From Acidobacteriota bacterium (GTDB lineage: Bacteria > Acidobacteriota > Blastocatellia > Pyrinomonadales > Pyrinomonadaceae): a DNA stretch of 64,000 bases. This document shows, piece after piece, positions 25,698 through 35,586 of the stretch. The DNA lies in NCBI GenBank assembly GCA_003222895.1, contig QHXI01000049.1, positions 1 to 64,000 on the forward strand, read 5' to 3'. Below the pieces are notes generated by a model, which was given only the letters and a program-made list of their open reading frames with translations, did no database searches and was not told the DNA's origin. The position numbers were made by a program, and so were the translations under genes. How positions within the stretch are numbered: position 1 is the first letter of the stretch; each line of letters begins with the position of its first letter.

Positions 25698-25767
25698 AAT
25701 CTCTCCTCCTTTGTTGTTTAGCCGAGGGTGGGCCCTCAGTCGGCTGGTAACGCCCGGCTCTAAACAA
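25698..25767. promoter_or_regulatory. Structured intercistronic element between asnB and rmlA
   Basis: TTGTTTAG (25714-25721) and CTAAACAA (25760-25767) form an outer inverted repeat. Nested inside are GCCGA/TCGGC and GAGGG/CCCTC stems. It lies between the stop codon of the amidotransferase gene and the strong ribosome site of the nucleotidyltransferase. It could be a processing site, attenuator or mobile repeat. Confidence 0.5.
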
Positions 25768-27651
25768 TCAATCAATAAATCTTTCAAACCACAACTCGAG
25801 CATGAGCAAAGACCACAGGCGATGCGAGTGGTCCATTCTGCCCTCAACGTGCTGATCGATTATGCCGCGCACTCGGTCGGCCTTGAACAGGTCGCGGGAT
25901 AAAGCCTTTTCGGAAAGCAGCGTCTCGCGCAGAAACGGTTGCATTGTGCCACGGAACCAATGACCGATCGGCACCCCGAATCCCATTTTCTTTCGCGTCA
26001 GGTTTTCGGCGGGAACCAGAGATTTCAGCACGCGCTTGAGCAAATATTTTGTCGTCATGCGGCGCAACTTCAATTTTTCCGGCAGGCTGGCGGCGAATTC
26101 CATCAAGTGATGATCGAGAAAAGGCGAGCGCGCTTCGAGCGACACAGTCATGCTCGCAATATCCATCTTCACGAGCAGATCGTTGGGAAGATAAGTCATC
26201 GTATCCGCGAGCAGCGAAGCATCTACGATTCCGGAACCATTAGCTTTCGCAAACCACGGCCGAATGATATCGATGGTCGAGAAGCCGGCGGTTTGATGAT
26301 GAAACGCGTCGGAATACAAATCAAGCTTCGCGGTTTCATCAAACGCGCTCACCCAACGCAGGTATCTTTGGACCGGGCCTAACGAAGCCGCTCCCATAAA
26401 TCGTTTCGCTTTGCCCAACGGATTGCCACGAGATCCAAATTCTGGCAAAGCCTTCATCACATTGCCGATAATTCCATTTCGCACCGCCGCAGGCAGCAGG
26501 CTGTTGTAGCGCTGGGCCAGATTCATCGCCGCGTAGCGTTCGTAACCCGCGAAACATTCATCGCCTCCGTCGCCGTTCAGCGCCACCGTTACGTGCTGTC
26601 GCGTTTCGCGCGAAACATAATAACTGGGGATCGCCGATGAATCAGCGTACGGTTCGCCGTAATGCTCGACCAGCGTCGGCAGGATTTCCATGGCGTTTGG
26701 TCGCACGATGAATTCGTGATGATCGGCGCCCACGTGCTCGGCGACACGGCGGGCGTGATGCAGCTCGCTAAAATCCTGTTCGTCGAAACCAATCGAGAAA
26801 GTCTTTACCTGCTCGGAAGATTCCTGTGCCATCAATGCGACCACGGCGCTCGAGTCAATCCCGCCGGAAAGAAATGCGCCGAGCGGAACTTCGGACATCA
26901 GACGAACCTTGACCGCGTCGCGCAGCAAATCGACGACGCGCTCGCCGGCCTCGGCTTCGCTGATGTCGATTTTTTTCGAAAAGTCGAGTTGCCAGTAACG
27001 CTCGACTTTGATTTCGCCGTCTTTCCAAAGCAGCCAATGACCGGGCTCGAGTTTGCGAATTGATTTGTAGGCCGTCAGCGGCGCGGGGACACAGATGAAC
27101 GAGAGGTAATGGTGAATCGCTTCGTAATCGACCTCTCGGCTGACCTCCGGATGCGCCAGCAGCGCGGTGAATTCGGATCCAAAAACTAATTGACCGTTGA
27201 CCTGTGCGTACAACAAAGGCTTCTTGCCGACGCGATCGCGCGCGAGAAAGAGTGACTTGTCGCGCTCGTCCCAGATCGCGAGCGCGAACATGCCGCGCAG
27301 ATGCTTCGGACAATCCGTTCCGAATTCGTCGTAGGCGTGAACGATCGCTTCGGTGTCGCTGTCGGTGTAAAAAGTATGGCCGAGTTTTTCCAGCTTCGAT
27401 CTTAGTTCGAGATAGTTGTAGATCTCGCCGTTGAAAACTATCCAAGCGCTCCGGTCCGCGTTGTGAATCGGCTGCTGCCCGTGCGCGAGATCGATGATTG
27501 CCAGCCGCCGCATCGCCAGGCCGACGCCGTCGCTGAAATAGAATCCATCGTCGTCAGGACCGCGATGTCGAATGGCGTCGTTCATTCGCGCCAGTAATTC
27601 GCGATCGACCGACGCGCCGTCACGACGAACAATGCCTGCTATGCCACACAT
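25768..27651 (-). CDS. asnB: Asparagine synthase (glutamine-hydrolysing) family amidotransferase
   Basis: This two-domain enzyme has 627 residues. The N-terminal glutaminase starts MCGIAGIVRRDG with the nucleophile Cys2 and has RHRGPDDDG and FNGEIYNY. The C-terminal synthetase domain has the ATP-pyrophosphatase loop LSGGIDSS and the NGDGGDECFAGYERY motif. Classical members make asparagine. Members inside polysaccharide or exosortase loci often amidate sugar carboxylates instead. It is the first gene of the large minus-strand glycan operon, which supports the second role by context. A PEP-CTERM protein in the window fits an exosortase-bearing cell. The acceptor is not proven. Confidence 0.9.
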   Translation of the reverse strand: MCGIAGIVRRDGASVDRELLARMNDAIRHRGPDDDGFYFSDGVGLAMRRLAIIDLAHGQQPIHNADRSAWIVFNGEIYNYLELRSKLEKLGHTFYTDSDTEAIVHAYDEFGTDCPKHLRGMFALAIWDERDKSLFLARDRVGKKPLLYAQVNGQLVFGSEFTALLAHPEVSREVDYEAIHHYLSFICVPAPLTAYKSIRKLEPGHWLLWKDGEIKVERYWQLDFSKKIDISEAEAGERVVDLLRDAVKVRLMSEVPLGAFLSGGIDSSAVVALMAQESSEQVKTFSIGFDEQDFSELHHARRVAEHVGADHHEFIVRPNAMEILPTLVEHYGEPYADSSAIPSYYVSRETRQHVTVALNGDGGDECFAGYERYAAMNLAQRYNSLLPAAVRNGIIGNVMKALPEFGSRGNPLGKAKRFMGAASLGPVQRYLRWVSAFDETAKLDLYSDAFHHQTAGFSTIDIIRPWFAKANGSGIVDASLLADTMTYLPNDLLVKMDIASMTVSLEARSPFLDHHLMEFAASLPEKLKLRRMTTKYLLKRVLKSLVPAENLTRKKMGFGVPIGHWFRGTMQPFLRETLLSEKALSRDLFKADRVRGIIDQHVEGRMDHSHRLWSLLMLELWFERFID

Positions 27652-27862
27652 AAACTAGAAGCTGTAAATCCGAAAAAGACTGCGTATTCTAACGGAGATG
27701 ACTTTCGGCAGCGAGTCTCCTAACATGAGACGGTATTCAGTTTGAACTGAAATCGACTGGCTATCAAGTGCTTGGAGGTGACGCGACTTTTTGGCTCGGT
27801 TGCCTTAACGCCGCGTGAATTCCACCGCAAGTTCAAGAGCGTCTTTTCGGAATGACTCCTCG
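27652..27862. promoter_or_regulatory. Divergent promoter region between asnB and the sulfatase-fold gene
   Basis: The two genes point away from each other. TTCAGT/ACTGAA at 27736-27751 forms a small dyad, and TAGAAT on the minus strand (27691-27696) is a possible -10 for the asnB operon, with no good -35. No other structure was found. Confidence 0.35.
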
Positions 27863-29533
27863 ATGATGATTCGTCTTCGCACAATATTGAGATCTTTTTG
27901 GGATGCGTTGTGGATGAAGGAAACCCTCGTTGCACTCATCTTCCTGCTGGCTCTGATCGTTTTCGAATGCATCGTCCTGACTGTCCCCCTAAGACTCTAC
28001 GTCACCAAAATTGCGCAGCGAGAGTTTGCCTTTGGTCTTGGCGGTTTGTTTCTGGTCCTGATTTCGTGGTTGTGGGCGCTGGCATTCTTTCGCGCTTCGC
28101 TTACGGCAAGTGGGCGCGTGAAAATCTTCTGTTTCTTGATGTTCGCTTTGGCGGTTTTCTTTGAGTATGGATATCAAAACGCCTTCTCGCGATTCTCAAG
28201 TGTCGAGGATTTGCGAGTAGCGCTGTTCGATGCCACCAGCGAACAGAGACGCGGCAGCATCGCTGCGTACCTGGATTGGCGCGCCGCGTTGCCGGCCGTC
28301 GTTTATGGCGCTTTACTTTTCAAGTTTCGCGCGACCCGCAGAGCTTCATGGAAACCAATCGCATTGGTTCTCGCGGTCTTCGCGATCTTCTTCTCCAGCA
28401 TCTCGTCGTTTACGAACGGTCAGTTTCCGACAGTCTCATTAGATGCGTTCTTGCGAACGGCTGTGCTTAGCCCGTGGAAGTGGGCCAGCGGCTATCATGG
28501 CCCACGCGAACAGGTTTTTATCCATCGCCAACTAGATCCAAAGAACAACGTCGTCTTTGTTGTCGACGAATCAATTCGCGGCGATCATCTTGGCATTAAT
28601 GGTTATCAACGAAACACGACACCGTATCTTGCTGAGCTGCAAACGAAAGGTTGGTTGTACAACTCGGGCATCGCCTCGTCCGGAGGCACGTGCAGCGAAA
28701 AATCCGACAGCTTACTTTTTACCGGAATGACACCAGCCGATCTGCCTGATACGACATTCGAAATTCGAAGGCGTCCCAACCTTTTTCAATACGCAAAAGC
28801 TGCCGGCTACAAAACGATCTTCCTCGACGGACAGAAGGAAACGTATTGGCTGGGAACTTCTTATGACAGACAATACATCGATGATTGGAAACCTTCATCA
28901 ACATTTCAGGGCGCAGAGAATTTTGATCTTGACGCTGTGATTGGGAAGAAGATTGCGTCGCTCGTCAACAACTCGACCGGTCAATTTATTTTTGTCATCA
29001 AGCGAGGCGTTCACTACCCATACGTCGCAAACTTTCCGGCCACTGCTGCTGAGTGGCAGCCTGTTGACACAGTCGAAACCGAAATCGATCCGGCGCGAAA
29101 AGAGCAACTCGTGAACACGTATGACAATGCCTTGAAATACAATATCGAGTCGTTCTTCCTTAGCCTGAACGTCGAGCATTGGCAGAATAAAACCGTGCTG
29201 GTTTACACGTCCGATCACGGCCAAACTTTGAGCGAACACGGCGAGCGACACACGCATTGCGGCACTGCTTCGGACACTGCGCCAACGGAAGCCAACGTCC
29301 CGATCTTCATCGTTCGCCGCGAAGCATTGTTGATTGACAGCGCGTACCGCCCGAGCCACGCAAATCTATTCGCGACGCTCCTGGACTTGATGAACTTTCC
29401 AAAAGAGGACCGGCGATATGCTTATGCAACTTCATTGCTCGAGGCGAAGGCCGCTGATTCCAGGCAGCGTTTTTTCTGGGTTGGTGACTTTTCGAATCGA
29501 GTACTCAACGGCCGCGTTCCATTCGATCGGTGA
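27863..29533 (+). CDS. Sulfatase-fold membrane transferase (phosphoethanolamine-transferase-like)
   Basis: The protein has about five N-terminal transmembrane helices and then a periplasmic alkaline-phosphatase-fold domain, 556 residues in all from the ATG at 27863; a GTG at 27815 would add 16 residues. The fold's motifs are VVFVVDESIRGDHLGINGYQRNTTPYL, GGTCSEKSDSLLFTG (with the likely Thr nucleophile), and YTSDHGQTLSEHGERHTHCG for metal binding. EptA/Cpt-type relatives move phosphoethanolamine from phosphatidylethanolamine to lipid A or glycans. Here it may decorate the exopolysaccharide. The family call is firm, but the exact donor is inferred. Confidence 0.8.
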   Translation: MMIRLRTILRSFWDALWMKETLVALIFLLALIVFECIVLTVPLRLYVTKIAQREFAFGLGGLFLVLISWLWALAFFRASLTASGRVKIFCFLMFALAVFFEYGYQNAFSRFSSVEDLRVALFDATSEQRRGSIAAYLDWRAALPAVVYGALLFKFRATRRASWKPIALVLAVFAIFFSSISSFTNGQFPTVSLDAFLRTAVLSPWKWASGYHGPREQVFIHRQLDPKNNVVFVVDESIRGDHLGINGYQRNTTPYLAELQTKGWLYNSGIASSGGTCSEKSDSLLFTGMTPADLPDTTFEIRRRPNLFQYAKAAGYKTIFLDGQKETYWLGTSYDRQYIDDWKPSSTFQGAENFDLDAVIGKKIASLVNNSTGQFIFVIKRGVHYPYVANFPATAAEWQPVDTVETEIDPARKEQLVNTYDNALKYNIESFFLSLNVEHWQNKTVLVYTSDHGQTLSEHGERHTHCGTASDTAPTEANVPIFIVRREALLIDSAYRPSHANLFATLLDLMNFPKEDRRYAYATSLLEAKAADSRQRFFWVGDFSNRVLNGRVPFDR

Positions 29534-29583
29534 CGAGCGTCTTTCACAAGACTGCGCTCTTGCGATAATCTCAGACTTTCCAA

Positions 29584-30817
29584 ATGCCAGCTAACGCGCC
29601 GCCAACTCGCAAGTCCGAGTCTGTTTTCTCAAAATCGACATTGCGTCTTCTGCTGATGATGGCGATCTTGCACGTCGTGGTGACGACCGCGGTGTTCGTT
29701 GTAGGCAAACGTGCGTGGATGCCCTCGCAGTTTGATTCTAACGGACTTGGATCGTTCGCTTCGGATGGTTTCACGTATCAGGACGAGGTCATGGAATTGG
29801 CTGAGATTCTGAAAACGCAAGGCGTACGCGTTTGGGCCACCTGGCCGACGCAATTGCACGTCAGGATTTATTCGCTGCCGTTGGTAGTCCTGTCGCGCTG
29901 GACGGGCTTCAACGTTTTGGCGGTTGAGCCGGTGAATTTGATTTACTACCTGGCGATTCTCCTTTTGGTTTTGAAAATCGGTGAGACAGTGATCGATCGA
30001 CGGACAGGGATTTTGGCCGCGGCGATCGTTGGCTTGTGGCCGTCGTTCCTGTTGCACACGACGCAACTGCTTCGAGATCCACTCCTGATCACGGTGTTTC
30101 TAGTTTTCATCTTGGGGCTTACGCGTTGCCTCAAGAGCGGCTACCGCTGGCAGAAAGGTCTTATCGCGGGAGTGCTGTGCGCGATCGCAATCGTCGTAAT
30201 TCGGATCGTGCGCATGCCGATGTGGGACGTGCTGTGGGCGACCGCGCTTATCGCGACGGTTTTGATAGTTTTCAAAATGTTGCGGAATCGAGGGGCATGG
30301 GTCGGAGCTAGTCTGTTCCTCGGACTCGTTTTCGTCACAATCCTGGTTACACCGCATTTTCAAGCTTCGCTTCGCAATCAGCAGAGAGTGAAGAACCGGC
30401 GGGTGCTATTGCCGGAAGAAGTCCAGACGTTTTGCGATGACGACCGACATGATCCGTTATTTTCCGCGCGCGGTCCTGGTCGGATTTCTTGCGCCCTTCC
30501 CGAACATGTGGCTGGCGCCCGGCAAGCAGGTCGGCCTTAGCGGGCGTTTATTGTCTGGAGCCGAAAGCATTCTGACTTACTGTATTGAATGTCTTGCGGT
30601 AATTGGCCTGTGGAATCGGAGAAAGAACCTGTCGGTCTGGTTTCTTTTGCTCGCGGCATCAGCGGGCATAGTCGCTCTCGGAATGGTCGTCAGCAACATT
30701 GGAGCGATGTACCGGTTGCGTTATCCATTTTGGATCCTGCTTGTAATCGTAGGCGCCGGCGGGGCCCTCGATCTATTTAGGCGATGGAGTCAGAGGCCAT
30801 CGCCGATGCGATCTTAA
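29584..30817 (+). pseudogene. GT39-like polytopic membrane protein, frameshifted
   Basis: Two frames together encode one membrane protein of about 410 residues with about 9-10 transmembrane segments. The first frame runs to about 30433 (LLPEEVQTF) and the second continues AMTTDMIRYFPRAVLVGFLAPFPNMW. Removal of one T from the TTTT at 30430-30433 restores the frame, which points to a single-base insertion. The RDPL motif (QLLRDPLLITVFL) and YFPRA...PFPNMW resemble dolichyl-phosphate-mannose/undecaprenyl-linked glycosyltransferases of the GT39/ArnT superfamily. A similar protein is encoded at 32172-33572. It may transfer a sugar from a lipid donor in the periplasm, but this is tentative. Confidence 0.7.
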
Positions 30818-30881
30818 ATCGCAGAAGAGATCAGGAATCGAATCACAAGAGTTCTCATACTAAGGCACACGGAACTGTCAT

Positions 30882-32165
30882 TTGTTCAAACTTAGTCTCA
30901 CGCTCGGAAGCCTGGCGATCTGCAACGCGGTGCTGGCGATCTTGATGCCGTGGTACGTCGTCACACGTCTCGGCGTTGGGATCGAAAGTGATTCGTTCTT
31001 TGCGTCGGGGGCACTTCCGCAACTGATTTTTCTCGTCATCAGTTTTTCGTTGACCCAGGTGCTGGTGCCGATTTTAAGCACCGAAGATGAAAGCACGTTT
31101 CGCCGCGACGCGTGGGGTTTCTTCTTAGGCGTCACCGGATTCTTCACGATCATCGCGCTAATCCTCTTCGTAACGGCGGGCTATTGGGTACCGCTGATCG
31201 TTCCCGGATTTTCGACAGAGGCACGCCAACTCGCAATATCGTTGAGTCGCATACAGTTGCTCGCGATGATTGGAAATGCATCTGTCGTCGTTCTCTGGTC
31301 GGTGTTCTATGCGCGACAGAGATTTCTCTGGACCGAAATTTCATCGGTGATTGCCAACGCCTTAAGTTTGGGCTTTCTGTTCTGGACTTTGTCGCGTTAT
31401 GGGATTGTTGCCGCAGCGTGGGCCACAGTTTTGAACCTGGGATTGAAAGTCGTCCTACTGATGCCAATCCTCGGCCGCTGGCAACGTCCGCAGTGGAATT
31501 CTTATGCGATGAAAGAAGCATGGCGTCGCATTAAGCCATTCCTGCTGGGCCAGACCTATGCCAAATCAGATCCCCTAATCGATCGCTTCCTCACATCGCT
31601 GACGACGGCGGGCAGCTTGTCTTTGCTGTACATCGGTCAGCAGGTTTATTCGGCAGCGAACCTAATCGTGACGAAAGCGATCTCGACGCCGGCAGTTCCT
31701 CATTTGGCGATTGCAGCAAAATCGGGAGACTGGGCAAGTTTCAAACGCATCTACCATCAAAGATTGCTTTGGATGTTAGCGATCACGGTAGCTGCGGGTA
31801 TCGGTCTCTTTCTTATCGGGGAGCCTTTGCTGCGGTTGATGATCGGACATGGCGGCATCACCATACAGAACGTGCGCATGCTTTGGTGGATCATGCTGGC
31901 GCTGGTTGGCGTCTTGATCGGCGGAGCAGCGGGACAAGTAATCTCCGGTGCGTTCTATGCCATTGGCGACACGCGGACACCGACGATGTTGTTCATCGGC
32001 ACCTACACTGTTTACATCCCGCTGAAAATTCTGGTGTTCCTGCGTTACGGGTTGATAGGTCTCGCGGTAGCCACTAGTATGCATCTGACGGTTAATTTCG
32101 TCTTGCAGCTACTGATGCTTCAGAGAACAACCGCGAGGCTCCAAAAGCGAGGTGCGCAGGTCTGA
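30882..32165 (+). CDS. MurJ/MviN-like lipid-linked oligosaccharide flippase (Wzx-like)
   Basis: This is a MOP-superfamily transporter of 427 residues with about 12 transmembrane helices, shorter than MurJ of E. coli (about 510). The start TTG at 30882 gives MFKLSLTLGSLAICNAVLAILMPWYVVTRLG. GALPQLIFLVISFSLTQVLVPILS and SGAFYAIGDTRTPTMLFIGTYTVYIPLKILVFLRYG match the MviN pattern. In this locus it probably flips undecaprenyl-linked repeat units, the Wzx role. It could instead flip lipid II. It follows the sulfatase-fold and GT39-like genes on the plus strand. Confidence 0.82.
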   Translation: MFKLSLTLGSLAICNAVLAILMPWYVVTRLGVGIESDSFFASGALPQLIFLVISFSLTQVLVPILSTEDESTFRRDAWGFFLGVTGFFTIIALILFVTAGYWVPLIVPGFSTEARQLAISLSRIQLLAMIGNASVVVLWSVFYARQRFLWTEISSVIANALSLGFLFWTLSRYGIVAAAWATVLNLGLKVVLLMPILGRWQRPQWNSYAMKEAWRRIKPFLLGQTYAKSDPLIDRFLTSLTTAGSLSLLYIGQQVYSAANLIVTKAISTPAVPHLAIAAKSGDWASFKRIYHQRLLWMLAITVAAGIGLFLIGEPLLRLMIGHGGITIQNVRMLWWIMLALVGVLIGGAAGQVISGAFYAIGDTRTPTMLFIGTYTVYIPLKILVFLRYGLIGLAVATSMHLTVNFVLQLLMLQRTTARLQKRGAQV

Positions 32166-32171
32166 TCAAAA

Positions 32172-33572
32172 TCATCCAACCACGGGCATTTGATCTTTGC
32201 GAGGTGTGCCCTCCGGTTTCCACTCAACGCCTCGAAGATGATCTTCGCGCGCTGCTTGAGTTTTGCGAGCCTTCTCGTTTCGCTTCTCCTTGAGCAAAGC
32301 AAATCCCACCGCTACAAAAAGGAAGTAGAAGATCAGAAGTTGCGCTCGCTGTCTATATGCAGTGCCGACGTTCCCCTGAATGATTGAATATGAGATTGTC
32401 AGCAGAGTGGTGAAGATCAAAATCGGCGCCACCTCTCTCAAGCGATGTCTGATCGTAAACCATAATCCGAATACGAGGAACGGTATTGCAGACCACCAAA
32501 TCATCATCTCGGGCAAAGTAATCATTTGCCGCAACGAACCGAATTGCCAAGGGAACGGCGCCAGCAAAAGATAAGCTAAACCGATGGGGATCGCCGACAA
32601 TGCTCCCTCTGGAGTAGACACGTCAATGTCCTGGCCAAACCCTGAGGCCGCAGACTGTGATGCATCCGAGCGCATGACCTGCAAAGTCTTAAAGCTGCCA
32701 TAAGTGTCGATCTGTCTCGATGCCAGGCGAGCCACGCCAAAAAAGGCGAGCGCGGAGCCAATCACAAACATTATGATGAACTGCCGTATCAGTGCTTGGC
32801 CGCTCAAGCGCTGGCGGCCCATGATCAAGGCGCATACGATAGAGAAGGCCACAATATAGAAAATGTAAAAGCGCAGGGTCATCAGAGCAAACAGCGCGAG
32901 TATCAAAGCAATCAGATACTTTACGCTGAAACGCATTCCCAACTTTAGCGTTGCCAGCATCGACACACACAAAAGAAAAATGATGGGGCCATCCTTTAAT
33001 CCCTGCGCCGTCCAGAGCACCAACGATGGAAAGAACGCGGCGAGTAGTGCCGATCCGCGGGCAACCTTCCTGCTCGGAAAGATCTCAAGAGCCATCAGGT
33101 AGGTAATAGGAGCCGTGCTCGCACCCAGGACTGCGTTTATGTATTGCGTCGCCAGCATATTTCGTCCAACGACTTTGTAAATTACTGCTACTACATACAG
33201 CATTCCCCAGCCGCTGTTTGCTCCGCCGCCCGAAAACAGATCGACGAAGTACTGGGAGTACTTATCTCCCTCCCAACTCTGGAGCAGCGCGTTTCCGAAA
33301 AAATCAAATGTGTTGGCATCGCCGCCAAAAAACTCATGTAAATTAAAGAAATAAATCAGCGTTCCAATCAGGATGCGAACCGCGATCGCGCAGATAAACA
33401 GTCGCAGCAGGAAGTTGGTGTCCACGTTCAGGCGCTTGATTATGATTGCCACCCCAATGACAAAGGGCACGGCAAACAGAAGCGCCGGTACGCCATTATC
33501 CGGAACGAACCCGATGATAACCAGCGAAGCCGCGGCAGCTGCGATTGTAAGTACAGTGAGAAAGTTATTCAT
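32172..33572 (-). CDS. Polytopic membrane protein, GT39/polymerase-like, function unknown
   Basis: This inner-membrane protein of 466 residues has about 11-12 predicted transmembrane helices and a basic cytoplasmic tail (KEKRNEKARKTQAARED). Motifs near the N terminus, FFGGDANTFDFFGNALLQSWEGDKY with acidic residues in the first external loop, and WTAQGLKDGPIIFLL resemble membrane glycosyltransferases that use polyprenyl-linked sugars. The protein is similar in style to the broken GT39-like one at 29584. It is convergent with the flippase gene, 7 bases apart. I do not recognise a specific family, and an additional Wzy polymerase is an alternative. Confidence 0.6.
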   Translation of the reverse strand: MNNFLTVLTIAAAAASLVIIGFVPDNGVPALLFAVPFVIGVAIIIKRLNVDTNFLLRLFICAIAVRILIGTLIYFFNLHEFFGGDANTFDFFGNALLQSWEGDKYSQYFVDLFSGGGANSGWGMLYVVAVIYKVVGRNMLATQYINAVLGASTAPITYLMALEIFPSRKVARGSALLAAFFPSLVLWTAQGLKDGPIIFLLCVSMLATLKLGMRFSVKYLIALILALFALMTLRFYIFYIVAFSIVCALIMGRQRLSGQALIRQFIIMFVIGSALAFFGVARLASRQIDTYGSFKTLQVMRSDASQSAASGFGQDIDVSTPEGALSAIPIGLAYLLLAPFPWQFGSLRQMITLPEMMIWWSAIPFLVFGLWFTIRHRLREVAPILIFTTLLTISYSIIQGNVGTAYRQRAQLLIFYFLFVAVGFALLKEKRNEKARKTQAAREDHLRGVEWKPEGTPRKDQMPVVG

Positions 33573-33603
33573 TCAATGTTGCGGGTATCTATCGTACTCT
33601 GAT

Positions 33604-34419
33604 TCAAACGTCATCCGGCAAATCGCGCCGAGTCTTATACTCGACGAGAAACTTATCTTCCTCGCTTAATTCCTTTAATGGCTTAGCGGGAAGGCCGCCT
33701 ATTAGATAACCTTCGCCATCGATCTTTCCGGTAATCACCGCGCCGATTCCTACGATGCAACGCGAAGGAATTGAACTGCCCGGCGCCATGCGAATTTCTG
33801 ATCCGACGTACGCAAAGTCTCCGACTGAAATCGGCAGCGTGCGCTGCCGGTTGTGCGTCCATAATGAAGAGTTGCGTCCGCCGATGATAGAACGACGGCC
33901 AATCTCAACGCGATCCGTAAAATCAATTTTGTGATTGGCGGTTATGATACTTCCGGGCCCGAGAAAGAACCTTGGATCGACTGGATTCACCACGTCGGGA
34001 TTGGGAATTGAATTTATCTCGTTGACCCGAATAATCTCAGAGTACCTTCCCAGCCGTACCTCGTTGCCGCCGCGAATAATATTCAAATGCCCGATGCGCA
34101 CGTGATCGCCTATGTTGATTTGACCGACGCCCACCACGATATTCAGATGGCCGATCTGCACGTCATCTTCGATCACGCACTGCGAGGCATCGATAATGCT
34201 GAATCCGATCCGCACGCGCTTGCCGATGCGATATCCAAAGAACCACCGGTAACATGGCCGCATCAGAAACGAAGGCAGCAGCCCAATCAGCCCCAGCACC
34301 AACAGACGGAATTTGCTCACGCGATGAGACGCGCCCGTCGTCCACCGGACTTCTTCAGCGACGCCGGTTGATTCCTTCGTTCGCACCGACGGTTGTTCGA
34401 GGGCGGTGAGCTTTTCCAA
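33604..34419 (-). CDS. Left-handed beta-helix (hexapeptide repeat) acyltransferase
   Basis: The protein of 271 residues has an N-terminal membrane-associated segment (LLVLGLIGLLPSFLMRPCYRWFFGY) and then hexapeptide repeats (IGKRVRIGF, IEDDVQIGHLNIV, IGDHVRIGHLNII, VEIGRRSIIGG, VGSEIRMAPGSSI) typical of a trimeric LbetaH acetyltransferase. The C-terminal loop GEGYLIGGLPAKPLKEL contains the conserved glycine-proline turn. It probably O-acetylates a sugar of the glycan at the membrane. The substrate is unknown. The gene lies between a GT4 gene and a polytopic protein on the same strand. Confidence 0.82.
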   Translation of the reverse strand: MEKLTALEQPSVRTKESTGVAEEVRWTTGASHRVSKFRLLVLGLIGLLPSFLMRPCYRWFFGYRIGKRVRIGFSIIDASQCVIEDDVQIGHLNIVVGVGQINIGDHVRIGHLNIIRGGNEVRLGRYSEIIRVNEINSIPNPDVVNPVDPRFFLGPGSIITANHKIDFTDRVEIGRRSIIGGRNSSLWTHNRQRTLPISVGDFAYVGSEIRMAPGSSIPSRCIVGIGAVITGKIDGEGYLIGGLPAKPLKELSEEDKFLVEYKTRRDLPDDV

Positions 34420-34456
34420 TCCAAACTCCTCGTGAGATCAGCAGGCCAGATGCGCG

Positions 34457-35551
34457 TTATTTTCCCGCAGCCTCGCGCAACGCTGCAACCAGTTTTTCGG
34501 CTTGATCCTCAAGCGCATAGTGCTCGATCGCGTGTTGCCGGCCGGCCGCGCTCATTTCTTCTCGCAGCCGGCCATCGCTTATCAGCAACTTCAAGTTACG
34601 ATACCACTCGTCATTTGTCGAAGCGAATAGATGCGTTTTACCCGGTTCCCCGATTTCCGTCGAACCGCCCACCGGCGTGGCCACATAAGGAACTCCGACG
34701 GCCATGTATTGCACGGCTTTGAACCCCGATTTTCCTTGGGCCCAGTTACCGGAATAAAGACTGGCATCGATCGGATAAAGCCCAATATCGATCGATTGAA
34801 AATCGCGGACTTCGCGATCGAGTTCCCACGGCAAAGTTTCGACTTGTACGTTTGGGACCGTGATGTCGCTTCTAGTGGCGCCGACGATTTTCAACAAGAA
34901 CTTATGCGCTTCTGCAAGCTGACTGAGCACTGGGAAAATCGATTCGAGATACGGAAAAGTCGAATGAGTTCCGATCCATCCCAGCGTGACAGGCCGATCG
35001 CGTGATTCGCGGTCGACCGGATGAAACACGTTGGTGTCGACAACGGTAGGGATGACGCGAGCCTGCGCGCCTTTGTTGGTGACATATTCAGCAATCGATC
35101 GATTTCCACAGATGACGAGGCGCGCCCATCTGATCAAATCGTCGGTCTTGCTGAACCATTTTAATTTTCCCAGGGCGCCGTACGTCGGGCTGTCGTAGGC
35201 GACGTAAGTCGCATCATCCAGATCCAAAACCATCGGCCGCTTCATTCCACGCGCGATCAGTCTTTCGAAGATCGGTGGCCCAAACAGCATTGACTCGCGC
35301 TGAATCAAGATCACATCCGCTTTGCGTGCGATAGCCAAGTCTGCGACCCGCAACACAGCCGATTTGAGCAGGCCCACTGCGGTCGCCGGTAAGGCATTCC
35401 GGCGATAGAGGATTTTGAATTGACGAGAGTTTAAGAAGGGACGAATCTCCAGAGTCACGCCACGCGCCGCCAGCGGTGCGACGAATTGCTGCAAACGATA
35501 GCGGGTTGCAGCGGCTTCGACTGGATAACTTGCTAAGGCTAAAACTTTCAT
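34457..35551 (-). CDS. Glycosyltransferase family 4
   Basis: This GT-B fold protein has 364 residues. The start KVLALASYPVEAAATRYRLQQFV and the middle motif LGWIGTHSTFPYLESIFPVLSQL are typical, as is the donor-site segment KSGFKAVQYMAVGVPYVATPVGG. It adds one sugar to the growing lipid-linked glycan. Donor and linkage are unknown. It is transcribed with the GT4 gene upstream at 35587-36846, about 35 bases apart. Confidence 0.87.
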   Translation of the reverse strand: MKVLALASYPVEAAATRYRLQQFVAPLAARGVTLEIRPFLNSRQFKILYRRNALPATAVGLLKSAVLRVADLAIARKADVILIQRESMLFGPPIFERLIARGMKRPMVLDLDDATYVAYDSPTYGALGKLKWFSKTDDLIRWARLVICGNRSIAEYVTNKGAQARVIPTVVDTNVFHPVDRESRDRPVTLGWIGTHSTFPYLESIFPVLSQLAEAHKFLLKIVGATRSDITVPNVQVETLPWELDREVRDFQSIDIGLYPIDASLYSGNWAQGKSGFKAVQYMAVGVPYVATPVGGSTEIGEPGKTHLFASTNDEWYRNLKLLISDGRLREEMSAAGRQHAIEHYALEDQAEKLVAALREAAGK

Positions 35552-35586
35552 CCGAAGTTGTGAGGAAGCGCGCCCCCTTACATCAA

